A DNA stretch of 64,000 nucleotides from Desulfosporosinus shakirovi (GCF_020595055.1 NZ_JAJDOO010000019.1:1-64000), one strand, 5' to 3'; shown: positions 17,905 to 27,500, counted from the stretch's first letter. Notes: generated from the letters alone by a model not told the origin. A program made the numbers and translations.

Positions 17905-18014
17905 ACCTTGGGTGCGCAACGAAGCGGGCCAATTGTACGCCCAAGGTCACTCAGACCTCCTTAAAGAACAAAAAATAGGGGGCCTCAGGGAGGCCGCCCA
18001 TTTTTTGTTCTTTA
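17905..18014. repeat. Pair of intergenic hairpins, the second a terminator
   Basis: An imperfect 15-bp inverted repeat beginning ACCTTGGG and ending CCCAAGGT occupies about 17906-17949. It is followed by a very strong stem (17961-18014) in which AAAGAACAAAAAAT and its complement flank a GC-rich core (GGGGGCCTC...GAGGCCGCCC). The second can terminate in both directions and lies 10 bp beyond the tautomerase stop codon. Confidence 0.7.
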
Positions 18015-18023
18015 AATTAAATG

Positions 18024-18236
18024 TCAATCTCTCTCTTTGTATTTATCCCAATAGGCAGTATCAGTTAGCACTTCCCCACCAATACCCATATTGCTGTATT
18101 CGTGTTCATCTAAGGTAACTGTGAAGGCTGCCATAGGAATTCCCAAGGCCTGGGAAGCAGCTTGACTCATTCCATGAATCAGACTCCTCTTTTGATCAAT
18201 AGTTAGGACAGGTCCATCAAAGTTAATCATTGGCAT
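18024..18236 (-). CDS. 4-oxalocrotonate tautomerase family protein
   Basis: 70-residue tautomerase-like protein. After removal of Met1, Pro is the N-terminal residue (PMINFDGPVLT), the catalytic base of this superfamily. The helix DQKRSLIHGMSQAASQALG is typical. The physiological substrate is unknown, and many such genes are stand-alone as here. Confidence 0.85.
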   Translation of the reverse strand: MPMINFDGPVLTIDQKRSLIHGMSQAASQALGIPMAAFTVTLDEHEYSNMGIGGEVLTDTAYWDKYKERD

Positions 18237-18553
18237 TTACAAGGCACCTCCGTTAAATTCATTGTTTTACTCTTAATATAAAATCCCCGTTTTAAACCAA
18301 AAACATGTAACCTTCATCAACGTCTTAATCTTTTTATTTTGCCTTATTTGCAAGAAATCCCCTTAAGATTTTCCCCATAACTTTCTTCTGTTGACAGCTT
18401 GCCATTAATCTCTCAAAAAAATATCAGCCATGTACAAGAAACAGGGCTGACACATCACAAGGGAGTATATAGTTATATTTATGAAGGATTATGCAAAAAT
18501 GCTTGATAAATATAAAGGATTTTTCTACATGAATATTAGCTAAATAGCCAGTA
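18237..18553. other. Intergenic region with no recognised gene
   Basis: 317 bp, AT-rich. It holds the presumed promoter of the tautomerase gene and the 3' end of the ECF transporter transcript. A short inverted repeat, ATCAGCC...GGCTGAC, lies at about 18422-18452. Nothing else stands out. Confidence 0.4.
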
Positions 18554-19312
18554 TTAAACTTTTGTAATCCCACAAACGGGACAGTTCTGCAGTGCCAATG
18601 GTATCTCAAGGCCACAGGCATCCATCAACTCGGCATTCACCAGAATTTCAGAAGTTACCCCATCCGCCGCAATTTCACCATTTTTAATAACAATAGTCCT
18701 GTCACACATTTCGAAAATCATGTCTAAATCATGACTGGTAATAACTTTTGTATGCTTAAAGCTCGTAAGGAGCTCCATAACTTTTCGTCTGGATTTAGGA
18801 TCAAGAGCCGCGGTAGGTTCATCCATAATCAAAATATCGGGTTGCATCGAAAGCACTGAGGCAATAGCCGCAGCTCGCTTTTCTCCGCCTGACAATTTAA
18901 AGGGGGCGCGATCTTTTAAATGAAGGATGCCCACTAGTTCTAAGGCATTGAGAACACGCTTTTCAACTTCCTTTTCATCAAGTTTATAGTTACGAGGTCC
19001 GAAGGCTACGTCATCGTAGACAGTATTCATGAATAACTGGTCATCAGGGTCCTGAAAAACCATACCCAGACTTTGGCGAATCATCGGAAGTGTCTTCTTA
19101 GTGACATGGACATCACCTACACAAACTTCTCCTTGGCTTGGAAAAAGCACCCCCATAAGCAACATCAGCAGTGTGGATTTTCCTGCTCCATTCGCTCCAA
19201 TGATTCCCACGGACTCCCCATGATGGATACAAAAGGACATCCCTTTGACCGCCTTATGTCCATCAGGATAACTATAATGCAAATCCTTGACCTCAAGTTT
19301 ATGATGACTCAT
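18554..19312 (-). CDS. cbiO: ECF cobalt/nickel transporter ATPase CbiO
   Basis: 252 residues. Walker A is GANGAGKST, the Q-loop reads MVFQDPDDQLF (diagnostic of CbiO/EcfA), the signature is LSGGEKRAAAIA and Walker B is ILIMDEPTAALD. The start at 19312 is chosen because it overlaps the cbiQ stop as ATGA with GGAG upstream; longer in-frame starts lie inside cbiQ. The C-terminus carries an NCPVCG pair that could bind metal. It powers the CbiMQ module encoded upstream. Confidence 0.93.
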   Translation of the reverse strand: MSHHKLEVKDLHYSYPDGHKAVKGMSFCIHHGESVGIIGANGAGKSTLLMLLMGVLFPSQGEVCVGDVHVTKKTLPMIRQSLGMVFQDPDDQLFMNTVYDDVAFGPRNYKLDEKEVEKRVLNALELVGILHLKDRAPFKLSGGEKRAAAIASVLSMQPDILIMDEPTAALDPKSRRKVMELLTSFKHTKVITSHDLDMIFEMCDRTIVIKNGEIAADGVTSEILVNAELMDACGLEIPLALQNCPVCGITKV

Positions 19313-20145
19313 CTTATCACTCCCGTTATCAATGAACCTATTAACATCGGAATATTGTACATTCTCGCCACTGCAAAGAAAAATACCCATCCGATAAAAT
19401 AGGATAAATCCCAAACTCTAATTTCTTTGAACCCTCCTGTATGGTACTCCCCTGTAAACCCTCTTAAACACATTGCTTCATAAATACGCTGGGCTCTGTC
19501 AAAGGTGCGGAGGATCAGTTGTCCGGCCAATGAGCCCCAGGCACTTCGATGGACACCTTTTTGTCTCGGAGCCCGTAAAGAATACGCCCTTAAGGTTCGG
19601 GCTACCTCCTCCATCAGCACAGAAATATATCGATAAGTTAAGAGCAGTTGGAGCACAAATATCCGAGGAATTTTCATCATTCTTAAGGCCCCAGCTAATC
19701 GGTCCATTCCAGTGGTAGCAATAAGCAGCAGGGCTGCAGTTACAGTTAATCCGCTCTTAATCAAAATAGCAAGAAAGGTAACCCACCCTCTGGAGATTTC
19801 AATTCCGCCCAGCAAATAAATTTGATGATCAAAAAAAGGGTTTAATATTCCTATTCCAATAATAAATGGTGAAACAAGTAAGATCCTTAAAAATATCGGT
19901 TTAACAGGAAGTTCTCCCAGAGTAAAGACCATCACTGGGTATAAAAACAACGACAGTAATCCACCAATCTCATATCTTCCAAAGGAAACAACCACAGTTA
20001 AGTAACTAACTGTGGTTAATAATTTTATAAGAGGATGCAGCTTGTGTATCACAGTTTCCTGCCTGGAAAGATCATCAAGCAGACGCATATTGTACAATGA
20101 ATTCATGATGTTTGCCATATCAACAATCCAATCAAATTTTATCAA
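19309..20145 (-). CDS. cbiQ: ECF cobalt/nickel transporter transmembrane protein CbiQ
   Basis: EcfT-family coupling protein, 278 residues. The two cytoplasmic Ala-Arg-Gly signatures are recognisable: ARTLRAYSLRAPR (about 184-196) and YEAMCLRGFTG (about 220-230). Four to five membrane segments. The TTG start at 20145 is the longest option; ATGs at residues 10 and 14 are possible but lack clear ribosome-binding sites. It connects CbiM to CbiO. Confidence 0.9.
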   Translation of the reverse strand: MIKFDWIVDMANIMNSLYNMRLLDDLSRQETVIHKLHPLIKLLTTVSYLTVVVSFGRYEIGGLLSLFLYPVMVFTLGELPVKPIFLRILLVSPFIIGIGILNPFFDHQIYLLGGIEISRGWVTFLAILIKSGLTVTAALLLIATTGMDRLAGALRMMKIPRIFVLQLLLTYRYISVLMEEVARTLRAYSLRAPRQKGVHRSAWGSLAGQLILRTFDRAQRIYEAMCLRGFTGEYHTGGFKEIRVWDLSYFIGWVFFFAVARMYNIPMLIGSLITGVIR

Positions 20146-20213
20146 TAAAACTATACCTGCGACAAGCGTTAGGAAGGGCGGTCTGGTCGCCTGCCGTCAA
20201 CTAAACGACGGAT

Positions 20214-21266
20214 TTAAGAATTAGTTCTATACTTTCTTCGCTTCAGCAAACCGATACCTACTCCCACAAGGACCGCTAAGGCCAGAGTCAGCCCGCCGCC
20301 TACTAATCCGGAAGTGCTCGTCCCTCCGCTTATGGCCGGCCATGTTTCTTCCTCTTCTCCGGCACTTAGCTCTGTTTCAGCCTCCGGTGTCTTAAAAGAA
20401 TAGTCAGGCAAAAAGGCTGTTTTAGTCTGTAGATCAGATAGTTGCTGATGCAGACCATCCGGAGCCTCCAGTTCGGCTGTACCGGCAGTCTTGATCATCG
20501 CCCATTCTAAGCCATCAGGATTGGAAGAGGCAAACCAGGATAATCCTACTCCAGTAATCAGCGCAATCGCGATCAGTCCTGCAACCACCTTCTTTATAGA
20601 GACATTACCTAGAGCTCTTCCAGAGGCAGCCCCTTCAAGGATTTCCGGCCGGGCGTTCCAAATATAGGTTACGACAGCAGCTGTGACAAGTCCTTCTACT
20701 GCCCCAATTGCCAAATGAATTGGCTGCATTAATAGTACAAATGTCCCAAAAGGCAACTCGGTCTTACCAGAGAAGAGGGTTTCTAACACGACCCCGAAAG
20801 CTCCCATTTGAAGTCCTATAATCGCTGCAAGGATCGAAGCAAAGAAAATGCGCTTGGTAGTATACCCTCTTCCCATAAATCCTTTATAGATCAAGGGATA
20901 GGCAATAAAGCAGGAGAAAAAGCCCATATTAAACACATTGCTCCCTAAGGCCAGCAAGCCTCCATCTGCAAAAAACAGCGCTTGGATTGTGAGAACGGAA
21001 GCAATAGTCAGGAAACCCGCATACGGACCAAGCAAGATTGCAAGAAGTAACCCTCCGCCAATATGACCACTTGAGCCTGTTCCGGGTATGGTAAAGTTGA
21101 TCATCTGGGATGCAAAGATAAAGGCTCCCATAACTCCCATCAACGGAATCTTCTTTTCATCCATCTCGGATTGAATCTTCTTAATTGAATAGGCCGCAAC
21201 ACCCGCTGTTGCTACCCACATGGTTCCACCTACCAGTGGTGAAATCAAGGCATCTGCCATATGCAT
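20214..21266 (-). CDS. cbiM: ECF cobalt/nickel substrate-specific protein CbiM with fused PDGLE (CbiN/NikN-like) tail
   Basis: 350 residues. The N-terminus MHMADAL presents the metal-binding MHxxD of CbiM/NikM, and a second His lies in GSSGHIGGG. Residues 1-215 are the CbiM core. The tail contains NPDGLEWA and APDGLHQQ, the PDGLE domain that in other systems is a separate CbiN/NikN protein, and ends in a final membrane helix. The start at 21266 follows GGAGGGATACTT. The operon cbiMQO sits behind leader A. Cobalt versus nickel cannot be decided; the fused PDGLE tail is common in NikMN proteins. Confidence 0.92.
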   Translation of the reverse strand: MHMADALISPLVGGTMWVATAGVAAYSIKKIQSEMDEKKIPLMGVMGAFIFASQMINFTIPGTGSSGHIGGGLLLAILLGPYAGFLTIASVLTIQALFFADGGLLALGSNVFNMGFFSCFIAYPLIYKGFMGRGYTTKRIFFASILAAIIGLQMGAFGVVLETLFSGKTELPFGTFVLLMQPIHLAIGAVEGLVTAAVVTYIWNARPEILEGAASGRALGNVSIKKVVAGLIAIALITGVGLSWFASSNPDGLEWAMIKTAGTAELEAPDGLHQQLSDLQTKTAFLPDYSFKTPEAETELSAGEEEETWPAISGGTSTSGLVGGGLTLALAVLVGVGIGLLKRRKYRTNS

Positions 21267-21380
21267 AAGTATCCCTCCAATTGTTATAAATAATATCATA
21301 TTTTAGTCTTCTCAAGATAATTTTATAAAAGGTTTGATTCTTTAGCTTATATGTAACTCTCCCTTCCACTCAGAATAAAC

Positions 21381-21448
21381 AAAAAAACCACAAAGTTGAC
21401 TCTAATGAGTCGAACCTCCATGGTTTTTGCAAAGACCTTCATGATCTT
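21381..21448 (-). ncRNA. CCATGGAGG leader, copy A (upstream of cbiMQO)
   Basis: Minus strand, 5' to 3': hairpin P1 GATC-ATGAA-GGTC (21446-21434), an 8-nt linker, hairpin P2 AACC-ATGGA-GGTT (21425-21413), then GACTC-ATTA-GAGTC and TGGTTTTTTT (to 21381). The AACCA of P2 can pair instead with TGGTT to form a terminator with the GACTC stem inside. P2 and terminator are mutually exclusive, so this looks like an attenuator for the ECF operon. Confidence 0.75.
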
Positions 21449-21565
21449 ACTTACAAATATATTTACTTAATACAATTCTACTATCATCTGAGATTTCCTG
21501 CAAGGAAAAAAATGATACTTTGCCAAATTATCTTATCCCCTTACCGAGAATTCCAATGACTTGAC

Positions 21566-22372
21566 TCATTGACAAGCTACATCATTTCTCATTATTGAAG
21601 TTGGCATCTCTAAGATAGTACTAGTCAGATATTTAGTGTAAGAATGCTGTGGCTGCCTAAAAATCTGCTGCCTGCTCCCCATTTCTACCAACTTGCCCTG
21701 ATGCATCACCGCAACTCGGTCACTTACCGCTTGAACCACTTCTAAGTCATGAGAGATAAAAAGCAGGCCTATGGTATGCTCCTGTTGGAGTTTCTTTATC
21801 AAGCTCAAAATCTGGGCTTGAACGGAAACATCCAGCATGGATGTGGGTTCATCCGCAACAATAAATTTAGGTTTAAGCGCCAGCACTCTGGCTATGGCGA
21901 CACGCTGAGCCTGTCCTCCGCTGAGTTCGTGGGGATAACGTTCCAGGTGTTCCTCTGACAGCCCTACCTCATCCAGCAATTGTTTTACTCTATTCTTTTC
22001 CTCTGTTTTGCTCTTAACAAGCCTATATAGTTTCAATGGTTCTGCCAGAGATTCAGATATCTTCATACGAGGATGTAAGGATTGCTGAGGTTGCTGAAAC
22101 ACAATCTGCATTTCTCTCCGTATTTTTGCAAGCTTTGCTTGAGACATGCCCGTCAATTCCTGACCTTCAAAACGCACGCTTCCAGAGGTCGGCTTGATCA
22201 GCATCAGCATCAGCCTTGCTACTGTGGATTTTCCACACCCACTTTCTCCGACAAGTCCCAGGGTTTCTCCCTGTTGTACACAGAAGTTGACATCATCAAC
22301 AGCCCTGACCCCACTCTTATTAAAAATTCCAACACTATACTCTTTGACTAGGTTTTTAACTTCAATCAGCAT
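21566..22372 (-). CDS. Dipeptide/nickel-type ABC transporter ATPase (second, operon 1)
   Basis: DppF/NikE-like ATPase of 268 residues. Walker A is GESGCGKST, the signature LSGGQAQRVAIA and Walker B FIVADEPTSMLD. The start at 22372 follows GAGGTGCTTTTT and overlaps the preceding gene by 7 bp; a longer in-frame start lies inside that gene. It is the last gene of the six-gene operon methyltransferase-SBP-permease-permease-ATPase-ATPase. Substrate inferred: a metal chelate, metal ion or peptide. Confidence 0.9.
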   Translation of the reverse strand: MLIEVKNLVKEYSVGIFNKSGVRAVDDVNFCVQQGETLGLVGESGCGKSTVARLMLMLIKPTSGSVRFEGQELTGMSQAKLAKIRREMQIVFQQPQQSLHPRMKISESLAEPLKLYRLVKSKTEEKNRVKQLLDEVGLSEEHLERYPHELSGGQAQRVAIARVLALKPKFIVADEPTSMLDVSVQAQILSLIKKLQQEHTIGLLFISHDLEVVQAVSDRVAVMHQGKLVEMGSRQQIFRQPQHSYTKYLTSTILEMPTSIMRNDVACQ

Positions 22373-23325
22373 AAAAAGCACCTCACATAATGGTTTGCTC
22401 CAGTCAATGCTATTTTCGGATGAAGTGCAGAACAATCAGGACAAGCATCTCTGCATCTGGGTTGAAACCTGCATCCTGCGGGGAGTGAGGAAAGGCTGGG
22501 ACTAAAACCGCGAATCGGTTTAAAGCCTCTTCCGGGCAAAGAATCAAGGAGGGATTGGGTATAAGGGTGTCCGGGTTTTTCCAATATCTCGGCAGCTGAA
22601 CCCATCTCCACGATTTCTCCGGCATACATAACGGCTATCCGATCTGCCAGTACAGCAGCCACCGAAAAATCATGGGTAATCAGCAGCATGGACGAGCGAT
22701 TCTCAGCGGCTTCTTCCCCCAGCATTGTCACGACTTCTTTCCTTAGCACAGCATCCAGACCTTTCGTAGGCTCGTCCACGAGAATCAGTTTTGGTTGGCA
22801 AGCTACCCCCATAGATACCAACACTCTCTGTCGCATCCCTCCACTCAGTTGATGAGGATAGTAATTCATCTTTTTGGCAGGATCGGGCAGCTGCAAGCGA
22901 GTAAACAGCTTGACTACCTTCTCCCGGGCTTCAAATTTTCCAAGCGTTTTGTGAAGCTGCAGGACTTCCCTGACTTGCCAACCAACTTTGAGCAGCGGAT
23001 TAAGCGAAGTCGCCTGACTTTGAGGAATCATACCGATTTCTTTCCCTCGCAGTTTCCGCAGTTCCTCTTCACTTGCTTCCAGAATTTCCACCCCATTGAA
23101 GCGGATACTTCCTTCGATCTGTGAATTCTTCGGTAACAAGCGAAGAATGGAAAGGGCCAGGACAGATTTCCCACAGCCAGTTTCCCCAACCAGCGCCAAA
23201 ACTTCCTGGGGATAGATATCCAGGGAGACATCGTCAACGGCTTTAACAATAGTTTCCTTCACTTGAAAATGGGTGATAAGGCCGCGAATGGCAAGTAACG
23301 GAGACGTCGTCTGCTTAGTTACCAT
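22366..23325 (-). CDS. Dipeptide/nickel-type ABC transporter ATPase (first, operon 1)
   Basis: DppD/NikD-like ATPase, 319 residues. Walker A GETGCGKSV, signature LSGGMRQRVLVS, Walker B LILVDEPTKGLD. The C-terminal oligopeptide/nickel extension has a Cys-rich motif (CRFQPRCRDACPDC, about 290-303) that binds an iron-sulfur cluster in studied relatives. Confidence 0.92.
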   Translation of the reverse strand: MVTKQTTSPLLAIRGLITHFQVKETIVKAVDDVSLDIYPQEVLALVGETGCGKSVLALSILRLLPKNSQIEGSIRFNGVEILEASEEELRKLRGKEIGMIPQSQATSLNPLLKVGWQVREVLQLHKTLGKFEAREKVVKLFTRLQLPDPAKKMNYYPHQLSGGMRQRVLVSMGVACQPKLILVDEPTKGLDAVLRKEVVTMLGEEAAENRSSMLLITHDFSVAAVLADRIAVMYAGEIVEMGSAAEILEKPGHPYTQSLLDSLPGRGFKPIRGFSPSLSSLPAGCRFQPRCRDACPDCSALHPKIALTGANHYVRCFLC

Positions 23326-23345
23326 GGAACCCCTCCCTCTCTGAG

Positions 23346-24221
23346 CTATTCAATGTAACCTTCCCGCAGCCGAGGGTCAAAATAATCCCTCAAGCTATCC
23401 CCTAGTAAGCTAAAGGCTAAAATGGTAACCATCAGGGCTAAACCAGGAAACAGGGTTACATGCGGCGCAGTCCTGATAAACTCTCTGCCTTGGTTAATCA
23501 TTGCTCCCCATTCAGCCTCCGGCGGTTGAGCACCCAGGCCGAGAAAACTGAGGCTAGCCATAGACAATACAATATGGGCAATGTCGAGGGAGGCCATGAC
23601 CATCACTGGAGCAATGACGTTCGGCAGAATGTATTTAAAGATTATTCTACTGGAGCTGTTGCCCATTGCCCTGGCGGCTTCGACAAACTCAGACTCTTTT
23701 AGGGTCAACACCTCCGCTCGGACTAATCTGGCATATCCCGTCCAGTGTACCAAGGTCAGGGCAACTATGACGCTTCCTAAGCCCGGACCCATGGATACAA
23801 TTAAGGCCATGGCCAGAATAATGCTGGGAAAGGCTAGCATAACATCCACTGAGCGCATGATTAAACTATCTGCTTTGCCACCCTTATATCCTGATATAAG
23901 TCCTACCAGCACTCCTCCCACCCCACTGATAGAAACAATGACTGCCGCAGCAACCAAAGAAGTTCTTGTGCCTTGAATGACTCTGCTCAACACGCACCTG
24001 CCCAAGGGATCTGTCCCGAAAGGATACTGGAAGGAGGGTGGCTTCACTTTATCTGCAAAGCTTACACTGATAGGATCATGCGGCATAATCAGCGGTGCCA
24101 ATACGCCAACTAAAACGATGATGAGCACAACTGCAGAACTAAAACCCAGCAGTTTATCTCGCTTCACGGATCTAACAACAACCTCTTTATTCCTTTTATT
24201 TGCGACAAGCGCAGCGTCCAA
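23346..24221 (-). CDS. Dipeptide/nickel-type ABC transporter permease C (operon 1)
   Basis: DppC/NikC-like permease, 291 residues. N-terminal TM segment at about 25-47, the FGTDPLGRCVLSRVIQGTR motif near 68-86, and the EAA loop EFVEAARAMGNSSSRIIFKY near 181-200. It directly abuts the permease B gene. Confidence 0.92.
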   Translation of the reverse strand: MDAALVANKRNKEVVVRSVKRDKLLGFSSAVVLIIVLVGVLAPLIMPHDPISVSFADKVKPPSFQYPFGTDPLGRCVLSRVIQGTRTSLVAAAVIVSISGVGGVLVGLISGYKGGKADSLIMRSVDVMLAFPSIILAMALIVSMGPGLGSVIVALTLVHWTGYARLVRAEVLTLKESEFVEAARAMGNSSSRIIFKYILPNVIAPVMVMASLDIAHIVLSMASLSFLGLGAQPPEAEWGAMINQGREFIRTAPHVTLFPGLALMVTILAFSLLGDSLRDYFDPRLREGYIE

Positions 24222-25172
24222 TTAACTCTCCCTCCCATAGCGAATCCTCGGATCCATCAGTGCATAGGACAAATCTACCAATAAGTTTACCAGGGCATAG
24301 GTCGTGGCCATTAGTAAGACACAGCCTTGAACCATGGGTATATCTTTGGCAAAGATTGAATCTATCAGCAGTTTCCCTATTCCCGGCCAGGCAAAGACGG
24401 TTTCAACAATCACCGATCCTCCCAGCATGTGACCAAATTGCAGCCCCACCACAGTGACAACTGGCAGAAAGGCATTTTTTAAAGCATGCCTGGATATTAT
24501 CCCTGTCTCGTACAAGCCCTTAGCCCTGGCGGTTAGAATATAATCCTGACTCATTACTTCCAGCATGCTGGAGCGCATCATCCGCATGGTCACTGCCCCC
24601 ATACCAGCAGCAAGTGTCACACAAGGCAACACCAGAGAGGATATACCCCGAAATCCAGCGACTGGGAAGAAATCAAAACCAAGAGAAAAAATAATTATGA
24701 GCAAATAAGCTAACCAGAAGCTGGGCATTGCCACAGCAAAAAGAGCACTGATTCGGCCTAAGTGATCAAAAAATGTGTTCCTCTTAACTGCACACAGAAT
24801 ACCGAGGGGTATTGCCATCAAAAGTGATAATGCTACACTCAAGCCCGCTAACAACACTGTCGCGGGAAACCTCAGCCCGATGAGCTCTGCTACCGGAAGT
24901 TTGTAAACGCAAGAATCTCCCAAATCCCCTTGAACCGCTTGCTTCAGCCAACAATAATACTGTTTGTACAAAGGCTCATTGAGCATATAGCGTTCTGTAA
25001 TCTCTGTAATTTCCGCCTCGGTTGGAATCTCTTCTAAACCAATGAAAGCATACTTCAATATGGTTACCGGGGTTGAACCCGGTGTCAAATGCAAGATGCC
25101 AAAGGTAAGAATGGAGGCAGCCACAACCACTAGGATTGTCGCCGCCAAACGTTTGAGAATGAATTTCCACAT
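24222..25172 (-). CDS. Dipeptide/nickel-type ABC transporter permease B (operon 1)
   Basis: DppB/NikB-like permease of 316 residues. N-terminus MWKFILKRLAATILVVV, EAA-loop region DYILTARAKGLYETGIISRHAL and C-terminal YALMDPRIRYG are all family hallmarks. It sits 6 bp after the binding-protein gene. Confidence 0.92.
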   Translation of the reverse strand: MWKFILKRLAATILVVVAASILTFGILHLTPGSTPVTILKYAFIGLEEIPTEAEITEITERYMLNEPLYKQYYCWLKQAVQGDLGDSCVYKLPVAELIGLRFPATVLLAGLSVALSLLMAIPLGILCAVKRNTFFDHLGRISALFAVAMPSFWLAYLLIIIFSLGFDFFPVAGFRGISSLVLPCVTLAAGMGAVTMRMMRSSMLEVMSQDYILTARAKGLYETGIISRHALKNAFLPVVTVVGLQFGHMLGGSVIVETVFAWPGIGKLLIDSIFAKDIPMVQGCVLLMATTYALVNLLVDLSYALMDPRIRYGRES

Positions 25173-25178
25173 TCAATT

Positions 25179-26729
25179 CTACTCCTTGATATTAACTTCA
25201 TTGGTCAGCATGTAATCGTGAGCTGTAGGATTAAAGACAAAGTTATTAACTTTGCTCTTCATTGCCACAGCCACGCCATAATAGGCAATCGGTATCACAG
25301 GCTCTTCATCTTCCAAAATTTGCTGTACCTGCTTGGATAGGTCGTACTTTTCTTGTTGATCATCCGCAACCATGCATTCGTCGATCAGTCTGTCAACCTC
25401 TGAGTTGTGATAGCCAATCACTTTATTATTTTTTGAGTAATAAAGAGTATTTAAATGATAGGAAGGTGAAGGAATCATTGCTGTGGCGAAGGCACTCATT
25501 TTCATATCCCATTTTCCCTTGGAGGCAATTTCTGACATTGCTGTACTATCCATAATCTCAGTTTTTAGCTCAATCCCCAGGTTTTTAAACTGGGCTTGTA
25601 CTGCTTCGGCCATCGGCGGAAGTCCTGGTCTTTGAGGATAAGTCATAAGTGTAATTTTCATTGCCTGGCCGTTTTGATCGACAATACCGTCTCCATCTGA
25701 ATCGCTCCAACCAGCTTCAGTGAGGAGCTGTTTAGCCTTTTCAGGATTATAGGGATATCCTTTTAGATTCTCATTTGTCCAGGCCATTCCAGGCATGTAG
25801 GGCCCTATAGCAGGCGCACCGCATCCGAAAAGGACATTTTTCACAATACTTTCCCTATCGATTGCATAACTCATTGCTTTCCTAACTCTCAGGTCATTAA
25901 AAGGAGCCTCATTTAAATTCATTTCGATTATATATGTCCTAGCTGTCTTATTGAGCTCCACCTTAAGCCCCTCCACTTTTTCCAACCTCTCCAACTCATT
26001 ATAGGGTGGATCACAGGTGAAATCGATTTCGCCCTTTTCTAACGCAAGCGCCCGCGTATTAGGATCGGGTAAGGCACGAATTTCAAGGCTTTCCAGTTTA
26101 GAAACAGTCCCCCAATAATCTGTATTCCTGGTCATCTTCATGTCCCCTGTGGAGAGGTCAAATTGCTCTAACTTGAATGCTCCTGTACCAATAGGTTTTA
26201 TCAGTTTTCCGTCTTTATCGACGGAGCTTTTTGCAATGATCGAAGTGTTTGAGTAATGCAGTGAAGCCGGTAAGTCACTGTTAGGGTTTGTCGTTCTAAT
26301 TACAACGGTCCTCTCATTCTCTGCTTCCACTGTACTAATCTTTGTGAAACTTTGAATCTGCGGATTGATAGCAATCGCTCTCATCAGCGACCACTTAACC
26401 GCTTCTGCATTCAGAGGAGTACCATCATGAAACATGACATCTTCACGCAAGGTAAACTGCCAGGTATTCGAGTCAATTCTCTTCCATTCGGCAGCCAAAC
26501 AAGGCTCTAACTCAAAATTCGGTTTTGTACCCACTAGTGATTCGGTAATCAACGCTTTTTCCATGGTTAGTGTACCATTCATGGCCGGATCAATATTATT
26601 GATTTTCCATATTTCCCCCACTACTAACGACTGATTTCCTGAACTGACTGCCTTAACTCCACAGCCGACAGTGCTAAGCATTAAGGATACCAGCAGAATA
26701 CTGAGAACCATAGATAGACTTCTTCTCAT
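25179..26729 (-). CDS. Extracellular solute-binding lipoprotein, family 5 (operon 1)
   Basis: SBP_bac_5 protein of 516 residues (NikA/DppA fold). Lipobox LSTVGC (about 18-23). The family signature AEAVKWSLMRA and the TGAFKLEQFD segment are present. GAGGAGGAAGAGAACG precedes the ATG. Ligand choices for this family include peptides, nickel chelates and haem. The tandem leaders upstream and the methyltransferase in the operon argue for a metal-related ligand (inference). Confidence 0.92.
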   Translation of the reverse strand: MRRSLSMVLSILLVSLMLSTVGCGVKAVSSGNQSLVVGEIWKINNIDPAMNGTLTMEKALITESLVGTKPNFELEPCLAAEWKRIDSNTWQFTLREDVMFHDGTPLNAEAVKWSLMRAIAINPQIQSFTKISTVEAENERTVVIRTTNPNSDLPASLHYSNTSIIAKSSVDKDGKLIKPIGTGAFKLEQFDLSTGDMKMTRNTDYWGTVSKLESLEIRALPDPNTRALALEKGEIDFTCDPPYNELERLEKVEGLKVELNKTARTYIIEMNLNEAPFNDLRVRKAMSYAIDRESIVKNVLFGCGAPAIGPYMPGMAWTNENLKGYPYNPEKAKQLLTEAGWSDSDGDGIVDQNGQAMKITLMTYPQRPGLPPMAEAVQAQFKNLGIELKTEIMDSTAMSEIASKGKWDMKMSAFATAMIPSPSYHLNTLYYSKNNKVIGYHNSEVDRLIDECMVADDQQEKYDLSKQVQQILEDEEPVIPIAYYGVAVAMKSKVNNFVFNPTAHDYMLTNEVNIKE

Positions 26730-26747
26730 CGTTCTCTTCCTCCTCGC

Positions 26748-27500
26748 TCATTTGATAGCTGTTACAACAAATCTCTGATAGTAGCCATATTTAAGATTAT
26801 CCAGCAAGCCATGTGCCCGAGGGTCTTTAAACCTCACCATTTCTGCTTCTTTCATTCCCAGGGCTCTTAAAATCCTTAAATCTGCCTCTGGACGTTTTTG
26901 ACTGCGCAAGGGAAGTTCCTTCTCAAAATCACGCAGACCGTGGGACTTAGTTGAGGAGTCAACACCTTCAGTTAAGCCCACGGTAATCGTTGCCACTGCT
27001 TTCCAAATCTTTTTCCATGAGCTGAAATTATTCCAATCTCCATCAATGATCAGCAATTTTCCACCGGGCTTTAATACCCTGGCCCATTCGGCAGCAGCTT
27101 TTTCCGGGTCCGACATTGTCCAAAACACATGCCGATTTATCACCGCATCAAAGACGTTATCCTCAAAAGGCAGCTCATCAGCATCACCGTACTGGAATTT
27201 AACCTTTAGTTTTTGACGCTTCGCTTTGTCTCTGGCTTGAGCAAGCATCTCCTCCGCAAGGTCTACGCCTGTCACACTGTGCCCATATTCTGCCAGCAAT
27301 AGCGCAATAAACCCCGTCCCAGTGCCTACATCCAATATTTTCAGTTGTTTTCCCCCCACAGCATTGACCAAAATGGCCTGCCATGCTTTTTTCTCTCGCT
27401 CGGAATGGATTCCAGGCCCTGGGCATTGGTCGAACTCCTCTGCTGATTCGTTCCATCTCTGACGGATTTGCTCTTTAACTTCCTTTACCTGAATACTCAC
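26748..27500 (-). CDS. Class I SAM-dependent methyltransferase (operon 1)
   Basis: 250 residues, Methyltransf_11 type. SAM motif I is ILDVGTGTGFIALLLAEYG (about 54-72), motif II GVDLAEEML and motif IV LPFEDNVFDAVINRHVFWTM. GTG start at 27500 with GGAGGAG seven bases upstream. It leads the dipeptide/nickel-type operon and is preceded by leaders C and B. Substrate unknown. A methylated metallophore or a role in metal handling is speculative. Confidence 0.85.
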   Translation of the reverse strand: MSIQVKEVKEQIRQRWNESAEEFDQCPGPGIHSEREKKAWQAILVNAVGGKQLKILDVGTGTGFIALLLAEYGHSVTGVDLAEEMLAQARDKAKRQKLKVKFQYGDADELPFEDNVFDAVINRHVFWTMSDPEKAAAEWARVLKPGGKLLIIDGDWNNFSSWKKIWKAVATITVGLTEGVDSSTKSHGLRDFEKELPLRSQKRPEADLRILRALGMKEAEMVRFKDPRAHGLLDNLKYGYYQRFVVTAIK

